A stretch of DNA of 34,770 nt from an uncultured Clostridia bacterium (GCA_947626925.1 CANQTU010000004.1:1-34770); one strand, 5' to 3'. Counted from the stretch's first letter, positions 22,788 through 30,423 are shown. Notes: generated by a model not told the origin, from the letters alone. A program made the numbers and translations.

Positions 22788-23595
22788 ACTAGAAAATGTA
22801 ACATATAGATACAAAAAAAATAACAATGTATTAAATAATATTAATTTAACTATAAAAGACAAGGAAACTATTGCAATAGTTGGAAAAAATGGCTCTGGAA
22901 AATCAACTTTAGGAAAATTAATAGCAGGAATTATTAAACCAAAAGAAGGAAACATCTTTATTGATAATTTAAACATAACAGATAAAAACAATAAAGAGAA
23001 TATCCGCAAAAAAATGGGTATTGTTTTCCAAAATCCAGATAATCAAATTATATTCAATAATTTAGAAGATGAATTATCATTTGCATTAAAAGACCTAAGT
23101 AAAGAAGAAATAAAAAAAAGAATTGAAACATCTTTACAAAAAGTCCACTTAGATAAAAATATAAACAAAGATTTATATGAATTATCATTGGGTCAAAAAC
23201 AAAGAGTAGTAATAGCAGAAGTACTTGCAAAACAGCCTAAATATCTTATTTTTGATGAACCTACAACTATGATTGATAGTAGTGGAAAAGAAAAAATATA
23301 CAAAATTATTGAAGAATTAAAAACAGAAGGATATACAATTGTGTATATCACAAATGTTGCAGAAGAAATACTATTAGCAGATAGAATTATTGTATTAGAA
23401 GAAGGGAAAGTAGCAGAAGAAATTGAGAAAAAAGATTTATTTACAAAATTTGAAACATTAGAAAAATATGACATTAAAATTCCTTTTTTGTTTGAATTAA
23501 TACAGCTATTAAAAAAAGAAGGAATTTCAATCAACTTAGAAAACTATTCAATAAATGAATTTGTGGCAAAAATAAAGGAATTGATTAATAAATGA
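22780..23595 (+). CDS. ecfA: ECF transporter ATP-binding protein
   Basis: 271 aa. ATPase of the energy-coupling module. Walker A GKNGSGKS (35-42), Q-loop VFQNPDNQ, signature LSLGQKQRV (about 135-143), Walker B YLIFDEPTT. The switch histidine expected in ..TH.. is Asn192 here (VYITNVAEE). Normally two ATPases, EcfA1 and EcfA2, work as a pair; only one is encoded here. The overlap with folT (8 bases) and ecfT (4 bases, ATGA) indicates coupled translation. AGGAG lies inside the end of folT. Confidence 0.92.
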   Translation: MIKLENVTYRYKKNNNVLNNINLTIKDKETIAIVGKNGSGKSTLGKLIAGIIKPKEGNIFIDNLNITDKNNKENIRKKMGIVFQNPDNQIIFNNLEDELSFALKDLSKEEIKKRIETSLQKVHLDKNINKDLYELSLGQKQRVVIAEVLAKQPKYLIFDEPTTMIDSSGKEKIYKIIEELKTEGYTIVYITNVAEEILLADRIIVLEEGKVAEEIEKKDLFTKFETLEKYDIKIPFLFELIQLLKKEGISINLENYSINEFVAKIKELINK

Positions 23596-24152
23596 AAAAC
23601 ACAATAACATTTTTAATTTTTATAATATATGCAACTTTAATCTTTTTTGTTGGAAATACAATAAGTTTGTTAGTAATATTTTTAATTAATGTTATGGCAA
23701 TGCTAATAACTCACGTGTCAATTTTAGATGCTATAAAAAATATTGCAAAACTATCACCATTTATATTGCTAACAGTAGTAATTAACTGCTTTTTAGCAGA
23801 CTATATATATGCTATTTTAATTGGTGTAAAACTAATATTAGTGTGTAATATTACATATACTTATTCGAAAAATACAACAGTAAAAGAAATTGCAAATACA
23901 ATAAAAAAACTATGTACACCTTTAAAACTTATTAAAGTTAATCCAGATGACATAGAATTATTGGTTTGTATTTCTTTATCTATGATTCCAATATTAAAAA
24001 AAGAGTATATCGAATTGAAGGAAGCCTGCATAGCTAAAGGTATTGATATAAATGTTAAAAATACTAAATTAATTTTAACAAAATTATTGGTTTCAATTTT
24101 AAAACGAGTTAATGAACTAGAAGAAGCTGTAATTGAAAAGGGCTATAATTAG
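23592..24152 (+). CDS. ecfT: ECF transporter transmembrane subunit EcfT
   Basis: 186 aa, shorter than the usual 260 or so. Four or so hydrophobic helices in the first 100 residues, then the coupling helices with degenerate forms of the two ARG motifs (EACIAKGI and EAVIEKGY) that bind the ATPase subunits. It links the ATPase to the folate-binding subunit. ATGA overlap with ecfA. The short length and degenerate motifs suggest a dedicated, reduced module. No terminator is clear after its stop. Confidence 0.82.
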   Translation: MKNTITFLIFIIYATLIFFVGNTISLLVIFLINVMAMLITHVSILDAIKNIAKLSPFILLTVVINCFLADYIYAILIGVKLILVCNITYTYSKNTTVKEIANTIKKLCTPLKLIKVNPDDIELLVCISLSMIPILKKEYIELKEACIAKGIDINVKNTKLILTKLLVSILKRVNELEEAVIEKGYN

Positions 24153-24193
24153 TAAATAACTGTTACAGCATTGTGAAATTTTGTTTAAAAGTC

Positions 24194-24222
24194 TTGATTT
24201 TGTAAATAAAATAGTATATAAT
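24194..24222 (+). promoter_or_regulatory. Promoter of type III toxin-antitoxin operon
   Basis: TTGATT at 24194-24199 and TATAAT at 24217-24222, spacer 17 bp. The start of transcription is expected near 24229, just ahead of the repeat RNA. Confidence 0.75.
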
Positions 24223-24228
24223 GAATAT

Positions 24229-24455
24229 ACTATTAATGATAAAGAAATTTATCAAATAAACTAGGTTAGCACAAACCTTTGATTAATTTCATAAATAGTG
24301 TTATATAAACATTAGGTTAGATATGAGCCTTTAGGATATAAATCCTATAAACGAATATCCTATTTAACATTAGGTTAGAAACGAGCCTTTAGTTTAAACT
24401 ATAAACGAGTTTCCAGAAAAATTTAATGGGGGATACTAAAAAAGTATCTCCCATA
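24229..24455 (+). ncRNA. Type III antitoxin RNA (ToxI/CptI-like tandem repeats)
   Basis: Three imperfect repeats with AGGTTAG at 24263, 24314 and 24372 (51 and 58 nt apart), between a good promoter and a terminator ahead of a ToxN-like gene. Units 2 and 3 share AGGTTAG, GAGCCTTT and ATAAACGA. Variable segments around these covary: GATAT/ATATC in unit 2 against GAAAC/GTTTC in unit 3 (outer stem), and AGGAT/ATCCT against AGTTT/AAACT (inner stem). Unit 1 is more diverged (AAACCTTT, ATAAATA) but keeps a GCAC/GTGT outer pair. In this family the toxin cuts the precursor into repeat units, each of which folds and blocks a toxin molecule. Exact ends are inferred. Confidence 0.82.
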
Positions 24456-24460
24456 TTTGT
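24428..24460 (+). terminator. Attenuating terminator between antitoxin RNA and toxin
   Basis: Nine-bp stem GGGGGATAC/GTATCTCCC (one G-U), 7-base loop, weak T tail (ATATTTG). This is the expected leaky terminator that sets the ratio of antitoxin RNA to toxin mRNA. Confidence 0.85.
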
Positions 24461-24477
24461 TTACATTGGAGGAATTC

Positions 24478-25014
24478 ATGAAAAAGAACAAGAAAATAAA
24501 ATTAGAAAAATTAAATTTCTATATCATAGATGATAATTATATTAATTACTTAAGTAAATTTGATAAACATATAGCATATAATAAAAATCAAAAAAGGCCA
24601 TATATAGGAGTTGTAATTGTTGTTGAAAAACATTATTATTTTGCACCTTTATTTTCTCCAAAAGAAAAACATAAAACTTACAAAAATAATCTAACTTTTT
24701 TTAAAATTATAAATCCTAAGACTAAAAATGACTTAGGGATTATTCGATTTTCAGATATGATACCAGTACCTCAAGAAAAAGTTTATTTATTAGACATAAA
24801 AAATAGAAGTTATGGATATAAAAGATTACTTTCCGAACAATATTCATATATAAATATTCCAAAAAATAAAGAAAAAATTATAGAAAAAGCAACAAAGATT
24901 TATAGTATAGTTACTAAAAATAATAAAAATAGAATGACTGAATTTTATAAAGGTTTAAGTTGCAATTTTAAATTACTAGAACAAAAATGTTTAGAATATA
25001 TCAATAATAATTAA
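24478..25014 (+). CDS. Type III toxin, ToxN/AbiQ-family endoribonuclease
   Basis: 178 aa from the ATG at 24478 behind TTGGAGGA. ToxN/AbiQ-like features: LNFYIIDDNYINYLSKFD near the N-terminus, then RPYIGVVIVVEKHYYFAPLFSPKEKHK, the family core where the ligand-accessible nuclease site forms, and FSDMIPVPQEKVYLLDI. The C-terminal helix has a basic pattern. The toxin degrades cellular mRNA and its own antitoxin precursor unless bound by processed RNA repeats; members give abortive phage defence. It stands alone here between the folate transporter and DUF1836. The repeat length is nearer to the CptIN/TenpIN types than to the 36-nt ToxIN repeats. Confidence 0.9.
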   Translation: MKKNKKIKLEKLNFYIIDDNYINYLSKFDKHIAYNKNQKRPYIGVVIVVEKHYYFAPLFSPKEKHKTYKNNLTFFKIINPKTKNDLGIIRFSDMIPVPQEKVYLLDIKNRSYGYKRLLSEQYSYINIPKNKEKIIEKATKIYSIVTKNNKNRMTEFYKGLSCNFKLLEQKCLEYINNN

Positions 25015-25078
25015 AAAAAATTCACCAAGCTTAGAATTATAACTTAATGAATTTTTATATATTTATTAATGATAGTAA

Positions 25079-25573
25079 TTATTTTTTTAAATAAATTCTT
25101 TGCACATATAATTTATTTGCAAAAGATTGAACCACATTTCTTAAAATATACTGTTCATGAGATAAATCGCTATCTTTCTTATAGTTTTTCTTTGCAAATG
25201 TCAAACGTATAGCCTTTTCTAATTCAGAACAAAAGCGATTATAAGCTTGCTCTGCAGAAGAAGTTGCAATTGCCAAGCTTATTAATTTTTTTATATCATT
25301 CATACTATAAACTTGTTTTAATGTAAAAATAACAAACAAAGAAGCCATATGTTCACGATTATATTTTTTGTTAACAGGTGGCTTTAAAACACCATGTTTT
25401 ACATAGTTATTAATCATGGTTTTAGTTATAATTTTATCTTCTTTTTCATTATCATTTTTTATATATCCAGATAAATATTGTTCCAATAATGAAACTAATT
25501 GGTCTATATATAAATCAATATTAGGAAGTTCTTTCCATCTAGGTAGATGAAATGCTTCTATTTCTTTGTCCAT
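25079..25573 (-). CDS. DUF1836 family protein (HTH-like regulator)
   Basis: 164 aa from the ATG at 25573, chosen for AGAGGTG upstream. DUF1836 pattern: FHLPRWKELPNIDLYIDQLVSLLEQYL, then TKTMINNYVKHGVLKPPVNKKYNREHMASLFVIFTLKQVYSM, a helix-turn-helix that resembles a MerR-type recognition region. The C-terminal half is helical. Function not established; probably a transcription regulator. It is divergent from the acyl-CoA ligase gene, with the two -35 boxes forming an inverted repeat, so it may control that gene and itself. Confidence 0.85.
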   Translation of the reverse strand: MDKEIEAFHLPRWKELPNIDLYIDQLVSLLEQYLSGYIKNDNEKEDKIITKTMINNYVKHGVLKPPVNKKYNREHMASLFVIFTLKQVYSMNDIKKLISLAIATSSAEQAYNRFCSELEKAIRLTFAKKNYKKDSDLSHEQYILRNVVQSFANKLYVQRIYLKK

Positions 25574-25596
25574 CAATATCACCTCTTATAGTCTCC

Positions 25597-25625
25597 ATAA
25601 TATCATTTTTAGAAAGGTTAGTCAA
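25597..25625 (-). promoter_or_regulatory. Promoter of DUF1836 gene
   Basis: On the minus strand TTGACT (25625-25620) and TATTAT (25602-25597), spacer 17 bp. Confidence 0.65.
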
Positions 25626-25628
25626 CTA

Positions 25629-25657
25629 TTGACAAGATATTTTATCTGTGTTAATCT
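25629..25657 (+). promoter_or_regulatory. Promoter of acyl-CoA ligase gene
   Basis: TTGACA at 25629-25634 and TAATCT at 25652-25657, spacer 17 bp. Its -35 box and that of the divergent promoter lie 3 bases apart and form the inverted repeat GTCAA-CTA-TTGAC. Confidence 0.6.
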
Positions 25658-25674
25658 AGTAATAAATACTAGAT
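25654..25674. promoter_or_regulatory. Candidate operator in acyl-CoA ligase promoter
   Basis: Inverted repeat with perfect 8-bp arms, ATCTAGTA-ATAAA-TACTAGAT, overlapping the -10 box and the expected transcription start. Its layout recalls operators of fatty-acid regulators (the FapR type has TAGTA half-sites), but the regulator is not identified. Confidence 0.55.
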
Positions 25675-25688
25675 AAAGGATGAGGTTT

Positions 25689-27392
25689 ATGGAAAGAGAA
25701 AAATATTTAGAAGCTACTGAATATGAAGATGTTAAAGAACTTATTTATGGTTCAGTTAAAAAATATAACGAAAAAACAGCTTTTACCATAAAACATAAAA
25801 AAGATAAACAAGTAGAATATGAAAAAATTAGTTATACAAAAATGTTAGAGGAAGTAAATAATTTAGGCACAAAATTTTACGATTTAGGGTTTAAAAACAA
25901 AAGAGTTGCAATAGTTGGAAGAAACCGTTACGAATGGGTTATTACTCATTTAGCTAATTTATTAGGTGGCATAGTTAGTATTCCTTTAGATAAAGAATTA
26001 CAAGTAGACGAATTAGAAAACTGCCTAGTTAGAAGTAAAGCAGATGTTGTAGTATTTGATGAAAAATATAAAGAGAATATAGAAGAAATCCAAAAAAGAG
26101 GTAATACAAATATTGAAAATTATATTTGTTTTTTATCTATACCAGAATTAAAAGAGCAAGGAAAACAACTTTTGGAAGCGGGAAATACTGAATTTATTGA
26201 TGCCAAAATTGATAAAAACAAAATGAATATATTGTTATTTACATCAGGAACAACATCTAAGTCAAAAGCAGTTATGCTTTCACAAAAAAACATTGCATCT
26301 AATGTATATAGTATGCAATTAGTAGAAGACATTAGAAAAGAAGATACCAATATAGCATTTTTACCATTTCACCATGTTTTTGGTTCAACTTGTATGATAG
26401 TTATGATTGCATATGGTGTAAATACTGTATTTCCAGATGGACTTAGATATATTGCAGATAACCTAAAAGAATATGGAGTTTCTGTTTTTGTTGGTGTACC
26501 TCTATTAATAGAAACAATATATAAAAGAATAGAGCAAGGAGTAGCCAAAAAGGGAAAAACTAAAATAGTAAATATAGCTAAAAAACTAAGTAATTTATTA
26601 TTAAAATTACATATTGATATTAGAAAAAAATTATTTAAAGAAATTATAGACGAATTGGGAGGAAAATTAAGGTTTGTTATTTCTGGTGGAGCACCTTTAG
26701 ATGGAAAAGTAGCAAAAGGATTTAACGAGTTAGGAATTCAAGTAGTCCAAGGGTATGGATTAACTGAAACTTCTCCTGTTATTGCATCAGAAAATTGCAG
26801 AAAAATGAAACATGGTTCTATAGGATTTCCAATGGAAAATGTAGAATTAGAATTAGTAAATCAAGATGAACATGGCATAGGAGAAATTAGAGTAAAAGGT
26901 CCTAATGTAATGTTAGGTTACTACGAAAATGAGGAAGCAACAAAAGAAGTATTAAAAGACGGATGGTTTTACACAGGAGATTTAGGATATTTTGATAAAG
27001 AAGGATATTTATTTCTAACTGGTAGAAAAAAAGATATGATAGTCTTAAAAAATGGTAAAAAAGTATTTCCAGATGAAATAGAAATGGTAATAAATAGATT
27101 AGACGAGGTTGAAGAATGTCTAGTTTATGCTATTCCAGGTAATAAAGACAAAAATGATGTTAAACTTTCAGTAAAAATAGTGTATAACAAAGAAGTGGTA
27201 AATGAAAAATATCCTAATATCAAATTTGAAGAATTAGAAGAAATTATGTGGAATAAAATAAAGGAAATAAACAAAACATTTCCACCATACAAATATATAA
27301 AAAATATGATATTAACTGATGAAGAATTAATAAAAACTACAACAAAGAAAGTAAAAAGAAATGAAGAATTAAAAAAGTTATTAAAAAAATAA
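25689..27392 (+). CDS. Long-chain fatty acid-CoA ligase (AMP-forming)
   Basis: 567 aa from the ATG at 25689 (GGATGAGG upstream; an ATG nine bases earlier is possible). ANL superfamily. P-loop LLFTSGTTSKSKAVMLS (usually GTTGxPKG, so slightly altered), FHHVFG, VISGGAPLDG, GYGLTETSP, WFYTGDLGYFD, LTGRKKDMIVLKNGKKVFPDEIE, and the C-terminal KTTTKKVKRNE with the catalytic lysine. It activates fatty acids to acyl-CoA, or possibly acyl-AMP. The protein is shorter than E. coli FadD-like LACS with inserts, but typical for clostridia. Monocistronic, with a candidate operator in its promoter. Confidence 0.93.
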   Translation: MEREKYLEATEYEDVKELIYGSVKKYNEKTAFTIKHKKDKQVEYEKISYTKMLEEVNNLGTKFYDLGFKNKRVAIVGRNRYEWVITHLANLLGGIVSIPLDKELQVDELENCLVRSKADVVVFDEKYKENIEEIQKRGNTNIENYICFLSIPELKEQGKQLLEAGNTEFIDAKIDKNKMNILLFTSGTTSKSKAVMLSQKNIASNVYSMQLVEDIRKEDTNIAFLPFHHVFGSTCMIVMIAYGVNTVFPDGLRYIADNLKEYGVSVFVGVPLLIETIYKRIEQGVAKKGKTKIVNIAKKLSNLLLKLHIDIRKKLFKEIIDELGGKLRFVISGGAPLDGKVAKGFNELGIQVVQGYGLTETSPVIASENCRKMKHGSIGFPMENVELELVNQDEHGIGEIRVKGPNVMLGYYENEEATKEVLKDGWFYTGDLGYFDKEGYLFLTGRKKDMIVLKNGKKVFPDEIEMVINRLDEVEECLVYAIPGNKDKNDVKLSVKIVYNKEVVNEKYPNIKFEELEEIMWNKIKEINKTFPPYKYIKNMILTDEELIKTTTKKVKRNEELKKLLKK

Positions 27393-27419
27393 GGATTTAG
27401 GATAAACTAAATCCTTATT
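27388..27419. terminator. Bidirectional terminator acyl-CoA ligase / DUF1064
   Basis: Thirteen-bp perfect stem AATAAGGATTTAG/CTAAATCCTTATT with a 6-base loop. It contains the stop codons of both convergent genes. Confidence 0.85.
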
Positions 27420-27768
27420 CTATTTCTGTTATTTTTAAATTAAATTTATCTTCAAAAACTTTTTTCTTTGCAATATATTCTTTTGTTTTAAAACCTTTAA
27501 CATCAACAACTTCGGTAGAATTATCTTTATGAAAGACAATAAAGTCTGCTTTATATTTTAAACCAGGTGCTAAAATAAAAATTGGTTGCAAACAAAAACC
27601 ATTAATTTGTTTACCTTGTAATCTTAATTTTAATTCACAATAATAGTCAGCTTCTTTTTGACTGTCAAAAGTATGCCCGTCAATAGATACCTTAGTAGCT
27701 CTGTATTTACTTTTTTTATTATTGTTGTTTGTAAAATTTTTATAATCATCAACTGTCCAATGTTCCAT
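27415..27768 (-). CDS. DUF1064 family PD-(D/E)XK nuclease-like protein
   Basis: 117 aa. DUF1064 proteins are small phage-associated nuclease-fold proteins. Here: KYRATKVSIDGHTFDSQKEADYYCELK (conserved Glu in the first helix), LQPIFILAPGLKYKADFIVF (Asp), and EVVDVKGFKT (DxK), the expected D...DxK order. AAGGGGTG lies ahead of the ATG. No other phage genes are beside it, so it is probably a remnant or a host-adopted gene. It could bind or cut branched or single-stranded DNA; untested. Confidence 0.82.
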   Translation of the reverse strand: MEHWTVDDYKNFTNNNNKKSKYRATKVSIDGHTFDSQKEADYYCELKLRLQGKQINGFCLQPIFILAPGLKYKADFIVFHKDNSTEVVDVKGFKTKEYIAKKKVFEDKFNLKITEIE

Positions 27769-27847
27769 TTTTTTTGCACCCCTTGATTAAGTTTTGTATG
27801 GTTATTATATCTAAAATAAAATAAAAGTGCAACTTTATTATTAAATA

Positions 27848-27886
27848 AAAACAAAGTAAGCCGAAATTACCGGCTTACTTTGTTTT
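27848..27886 (-). terminator. Terminator of 88-aa gene
   Basis: Sixteen-bp perfect stem AAAACAAAGTAAGCCG/CGGCTTACTTTGTTTT with a 7-base loop. On the minus strand it ends in T-rich DNA. Confidence 0.9.
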
Positions 27887-27894
27887 GGGAGGCG

Positions 27895-28161
27895 CTACTC
27901 TACTTTTATAAAGTAGGTTTTTGCAGGCATATCTGTTGAAACAAAATTGCACTTCTCTGTACATATAGATGCAAGAAAGTACCAATCCCCTCTTATAGGG
28001 GTGATAAAAATCCTTTCGGTATCATCTTTGCCTTTGTCCAATTCATCTACGGCGCTTTTGTGCAAAAAGCACCACGAATTGAGGATATGTCCAATAAGAA
28101 AGTTAGTAATTGTTTTCCTTACTTCCTTGCCACCCTTAGATACTGTAATTAAGTTTTCCAT
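27895..28161 (-). CDS. 88-aa protein of unknown function
   Basis: ATG at 28161 with AAAGGAGG upstream; a good promoter and a strong terminator frame it as a monocistronic unit. No family recognised. It is soluble, with a mixed fold: VSKGGKEVRKTITNFLIGHILNS, a middle KSAVDELDKGKDDTERIFITP, then IRGDWYFLASICTEKCNFVS with two cysteines and an aromatic end. Codon use is slightly less AT-biased than its neighbours, so acquisition by transfer is possible. A palindrome at its transcription start suggests specific repression. Confidence 0.7.
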   Translation of the reverse strand: MENLITVSKGGKEVRKTITNFLIGHILNSWCFLHKSAVDELDKGKDDTERIFITPIRGDWYFLASICTEKCNFVSTDMPAKTYFIKVE

Positions 28162-28204
28162 ACTATAATGTCCTCCTTTATAATGTGCTTAACTAATAGT
28201 ATCT

Positions 28205-28221
28205 ACTATAAAACTTATAGT
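28205..28221. promoter_or_regulatory. Candidate operator of 88-aa gene
   Basis: Inverted repeat ACTATAA-AAC-TTATAGT, perfect 7-bp arms, just downstream of the -10 box on the minus strand and covering the expected start. Confidence 0.5.
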
Positions 28222-28227
28222 ACTTCA

Positions 28228-28256
28228 ATTATACCATATTTTACATAAATAATCAA
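28228..28256 (-). promoter_or_regulatory. Promoter of 88-aa gene
   Basis: On the minus strand TTGATT (28256-28251) and TATAAT (28233-28228), spacer 17 bp. Confidence 0.7.
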
Positions 28257-28277
28257 GAAATGTAATATTTTAAACAT

Positions 28278-28306
28278 TTGCATAATTATTTGAAACGTGT
28301 TATAAT
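28278..28306 (+). promoter_or_regulatory. Promoter of four-CxxC zinc protein gene
   Basis: TTGCAT at 28278-28283 and TATAAT at 28301-28306, spacer 17 bp. Divergent from the promoter at 28228. Confidence 0.65.
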
Positions 28307-28378
28307 TACACTACAACTTTTTATGTTTCCTCATTACATCTTTGGAAACGACAAAAAAACAAAAAGGAGGAACAAGGG

Positions 28379-28615
28379 ATGCAATATATTAAGTGTCCTA
28401 GCTGTAATGGAAGTGGCGAAATTTTTATGGATGATTTAGGTCGCCCTTTCCAGTGTGATACTTGTAGAGGAAATGGTATACTTTTATTACCATCTAGAAA
28501 GACTCTTTGCCCGAAATGCGGAGGAACGAGGGTAATTTTTTTACCCACAGGTTTCTCAAGTGCAGTTCAAACAGATTGCAAAACCTGTGAAGGAACAGGA
28601 TTCGTTTCGGCATAA
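28379..28615 (+). CDS. Four-CxxC zinc-ribbon protein like the DnaJ cysteine-rich domain
   Basis: 78 aa with AAAGGAGGA upstream. Four CxxC pairs (C6/C9, C26/C29, C44/C47, C67/C70), most followed by GxG as in the DnaJ zinc-finger repeat (CPSCNGSG, CDTCRGNG, CPKCGGT, CKTCEGTG). Two zinc ions can be expected. No J-domain or substrate-binding region, so it is a stand-alone zinc domain. Such small proteins may bind unfolded protein or RNA. It has its own promoter and terminator. Confidence 0.8.
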   Translation: MQYIKCPSCNGSGEIFMDDLGRPFQCDTCRGNGILLLPSRKTLCPKCGGTRVIFLPTGFSSAVQTDCKTCEGTGFVSA

Positions 28616-28630
28616 CAAGTAATCACAAGA

Positions 28631-28662
28631 AAAACCTCTATTGATTGATAGAGGTTTTTTCT
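28631..28662. terminator. Bidirectional terminator zinc protein / tmcAL
   Basis: Stem AAAACCTCTA/TAGAGGTTTT, 8-base loop, T-run on the plus strand; also usable by the convergent gene. Confidence 0.85.
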
Positions 28663-28669
28663 ATAAATT

Positions 28670-29902
28670 TTATAAAGTTATAATTTTATTAGTAAAATCT
28701 AAATTATTTGTAGAAATTCCATTATATCCAATTGTATAAACATCAGTAGCCCAAATATCTTTATCTAGCATAGCCTTTAAATTCTTATTAGAATTTTTAT
28801 CATAAAAACGTTTCACAGAAGTAATAATTTCTAACCTAGGATTTGCCTTTGCAATTTCAGAAATAAGAAATTTCCCTCTACTATTTAGACCTAAAACTCT
28901 AACATAAGGATGTATTTTTTTAGAAAGTGCAATATCTTTTTTAGTAATTCCTAATAAAGCATATACTAAAATACGTTGCAAACGTGTTGTTGTATATCTT
29001 TTAGATTTTGCAATATCTAAAAATTCTACAATAGTATTGCAAGAATTTGCAGCCTTTTTTATAGTAACTTCTAAACCTTCAGAAACATCAGGTAATTCAG
29101 CAATTTCAGCAAGATCCATTTTTCTTAACAAATAAATAATTTGTTTTTCAAAAACAGAAATATCTGGAATAACATGTCCCATTTTAATTTTTTGCAACAA
29201 TGTAGAATAACTATTAGCTGGCATAAGCGAAGATAATGAGTTTATATTATCATTTTTTAAAATATTTCTAATAGCAGTACTACTTGCCACATTTTGAGCA
29301 TAATTTAAATCATTGTGTCCGACTTCATATCTAGCAATAGCAATAGGTTGTATTTTACTTTTGAATTTTTTCAAAGCTTTTAAATATTCAATACCTAAAA
29401 TATTATTTGGAGAAGAAAGTATATTAGCAAATTTTCTAATATTATTTAAGTACATCATTAAAGCATTTTCACGAGCCTTTGGGAAAGAAAGACCTTAACC
29501 TAATTCATGTGACAATAAAGTTTGATATTCTTTAGGTTCACGATATAAAACATCAGCAAATTTATCTAAAATTTCGATATCAGGTGTTTCTGCTCCAAAA
29601 GAAATGTAATCAACAACTTTTAAAGAATCAAGGATTTTTATAGCACCTTCGGCGAAATTTTCAGCACTAGAAGTTGCATATAAAGTAGGGAGTTCTATAA
29701 CTAAATCAACACCACAACGAATAGCATCTTGTGCTCTTGTCCATTTATCAACTAAAGCTGTACTTCCACGTTGTGTAAAATTTCCACTCATAACAGCTAC
29801 AGAATAGTTAGAATTTGTATCTTTTTTAGATTTCTCTAAATGATATAAATGACCGTTATGAAATGGATTATATTCTGCAATAATACCTAAAACTTTCCCC
29901 AT
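28670..29902 (-). pseudogene. tmcAL: tRNA(Met) cytidine acetate ligase with in-frame stop
   Basis: The full frame is 411 codons, as expected for TmcAL (YlbM family), which makes ac4C34 in elongator tRNA(Met). The N-terminus has GIIAEYNPFHNGHLYHL with the HxGH nucleotidyl-transfer motif (H15, H18), MSGNFTQRG and VIELPTLYATSSAENFAEGA. After residue 135 (HELG) there is a TAA at 29495-29497, and the same frame goes on GLSFPKARENA to the normal end. The family has Lys at this place, so one A-to-T change (AAA to TAA) explains it. The rest of the protein looks intact. Either a recent loss-of-function mutation or a sequencing error. Confidence 0.9.
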
Positions 29903-29914
29903 AAAAATCCCTTC

Positions 29915-29944
29915 TTGATTTAATTTTTTTACTTATGTTATAAT
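29915..29944 (+). promoter_or_regulatory. Promoter of rnhA
   Basis: TTGATT at 29915-29920 and TATAAT at 29939-29944, spacer 18 bp. Confidence 0.55.
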
Positions 29945-29971
29945 AGTATCATAAAAATATAAAAATTACAA
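29943..29971 (-). promoter_or_regulatory. Promoter of tmcAL
   Basis: On the minus strand TTGTAA (29971-29966) and TACTAT (29948-29943), spacer 17 bp. It overlaps the divergent rnhA promoter at the -10 boxes. Confidence 0.5.
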
Positions 29972-29988
29972 ATAGAAAGGACTAATTT

Positions 29989-30423
29989 ATGGAAAAAGTT
30001 GTTATCTATACAGATGGGGCATGTTCAGGTAACCCAGGACCAGGGGGATGGGGAGCCATATTAATGTATAAAGAAAATAAAAAAGAAATATCAGGCGGAA
30101 AAAAAGAAACAACTAATAATGTAATGGAATTAACAGCTGTAATTGAAGGATTAAAACTTTTAAAATATCCATGTCAAGTAGAACTATATAGCGATAGTGC
30201 CTATGTTGTAAATGCGTTTGAGCAAGGCTGGATTTATAATTGGGTAAAAAATAATTGGAAAACCTCTGGAAAAGATTCAGTAAAAAATCAAGAATTGTGG
30301 AAAGAATTGTATGAATTAACAAAAATACATCAAGTAACATTTCATAAAGTAAAAGGTCATAGTGATAATGAGTATAATAATAGATGTGATGAATTAGCAC
30401 GAGAAGCTATAAAAAAAATATAA
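29989..30423 (+). CDS. rnhA: Ribonuclease HI
   Basis: 144 aa. Cuts the RNA strand of RNA:DNA hybrids. Catalytic carboxylates D9 ([11 protein letters not shown]), E47 (NNVMELTAV), D69 (YSDSAYV) and D134 (NRCDELA), with H124 in [10 protein letters not shown]. The basic-handle region [16 protein letters not shown] is present, as in the E. coli type. The ribosome binding site AAAGGA precedes the ATG. Confidence 0.97.
   Translation: MEKVVIYTDGACSGNPGPGGWGAILMYKENKKEISGGKKETTNNVMELTAVIEGLKLLKYPCQVELYSDSAYVVNAFEQGWIYNWVKNNWKTSGKDSVKNQELWKELYELTKIHQVTFHKVKGHSDNEYNNRCDELAREAIKKI

Noticed and set aside
29495..29497. Stop-codon recoding in tmcAL
   Set aside because: The codon is TAA, not TGA or TAG, there is no recoding signal, and TAA is the normal stop of most genes here.
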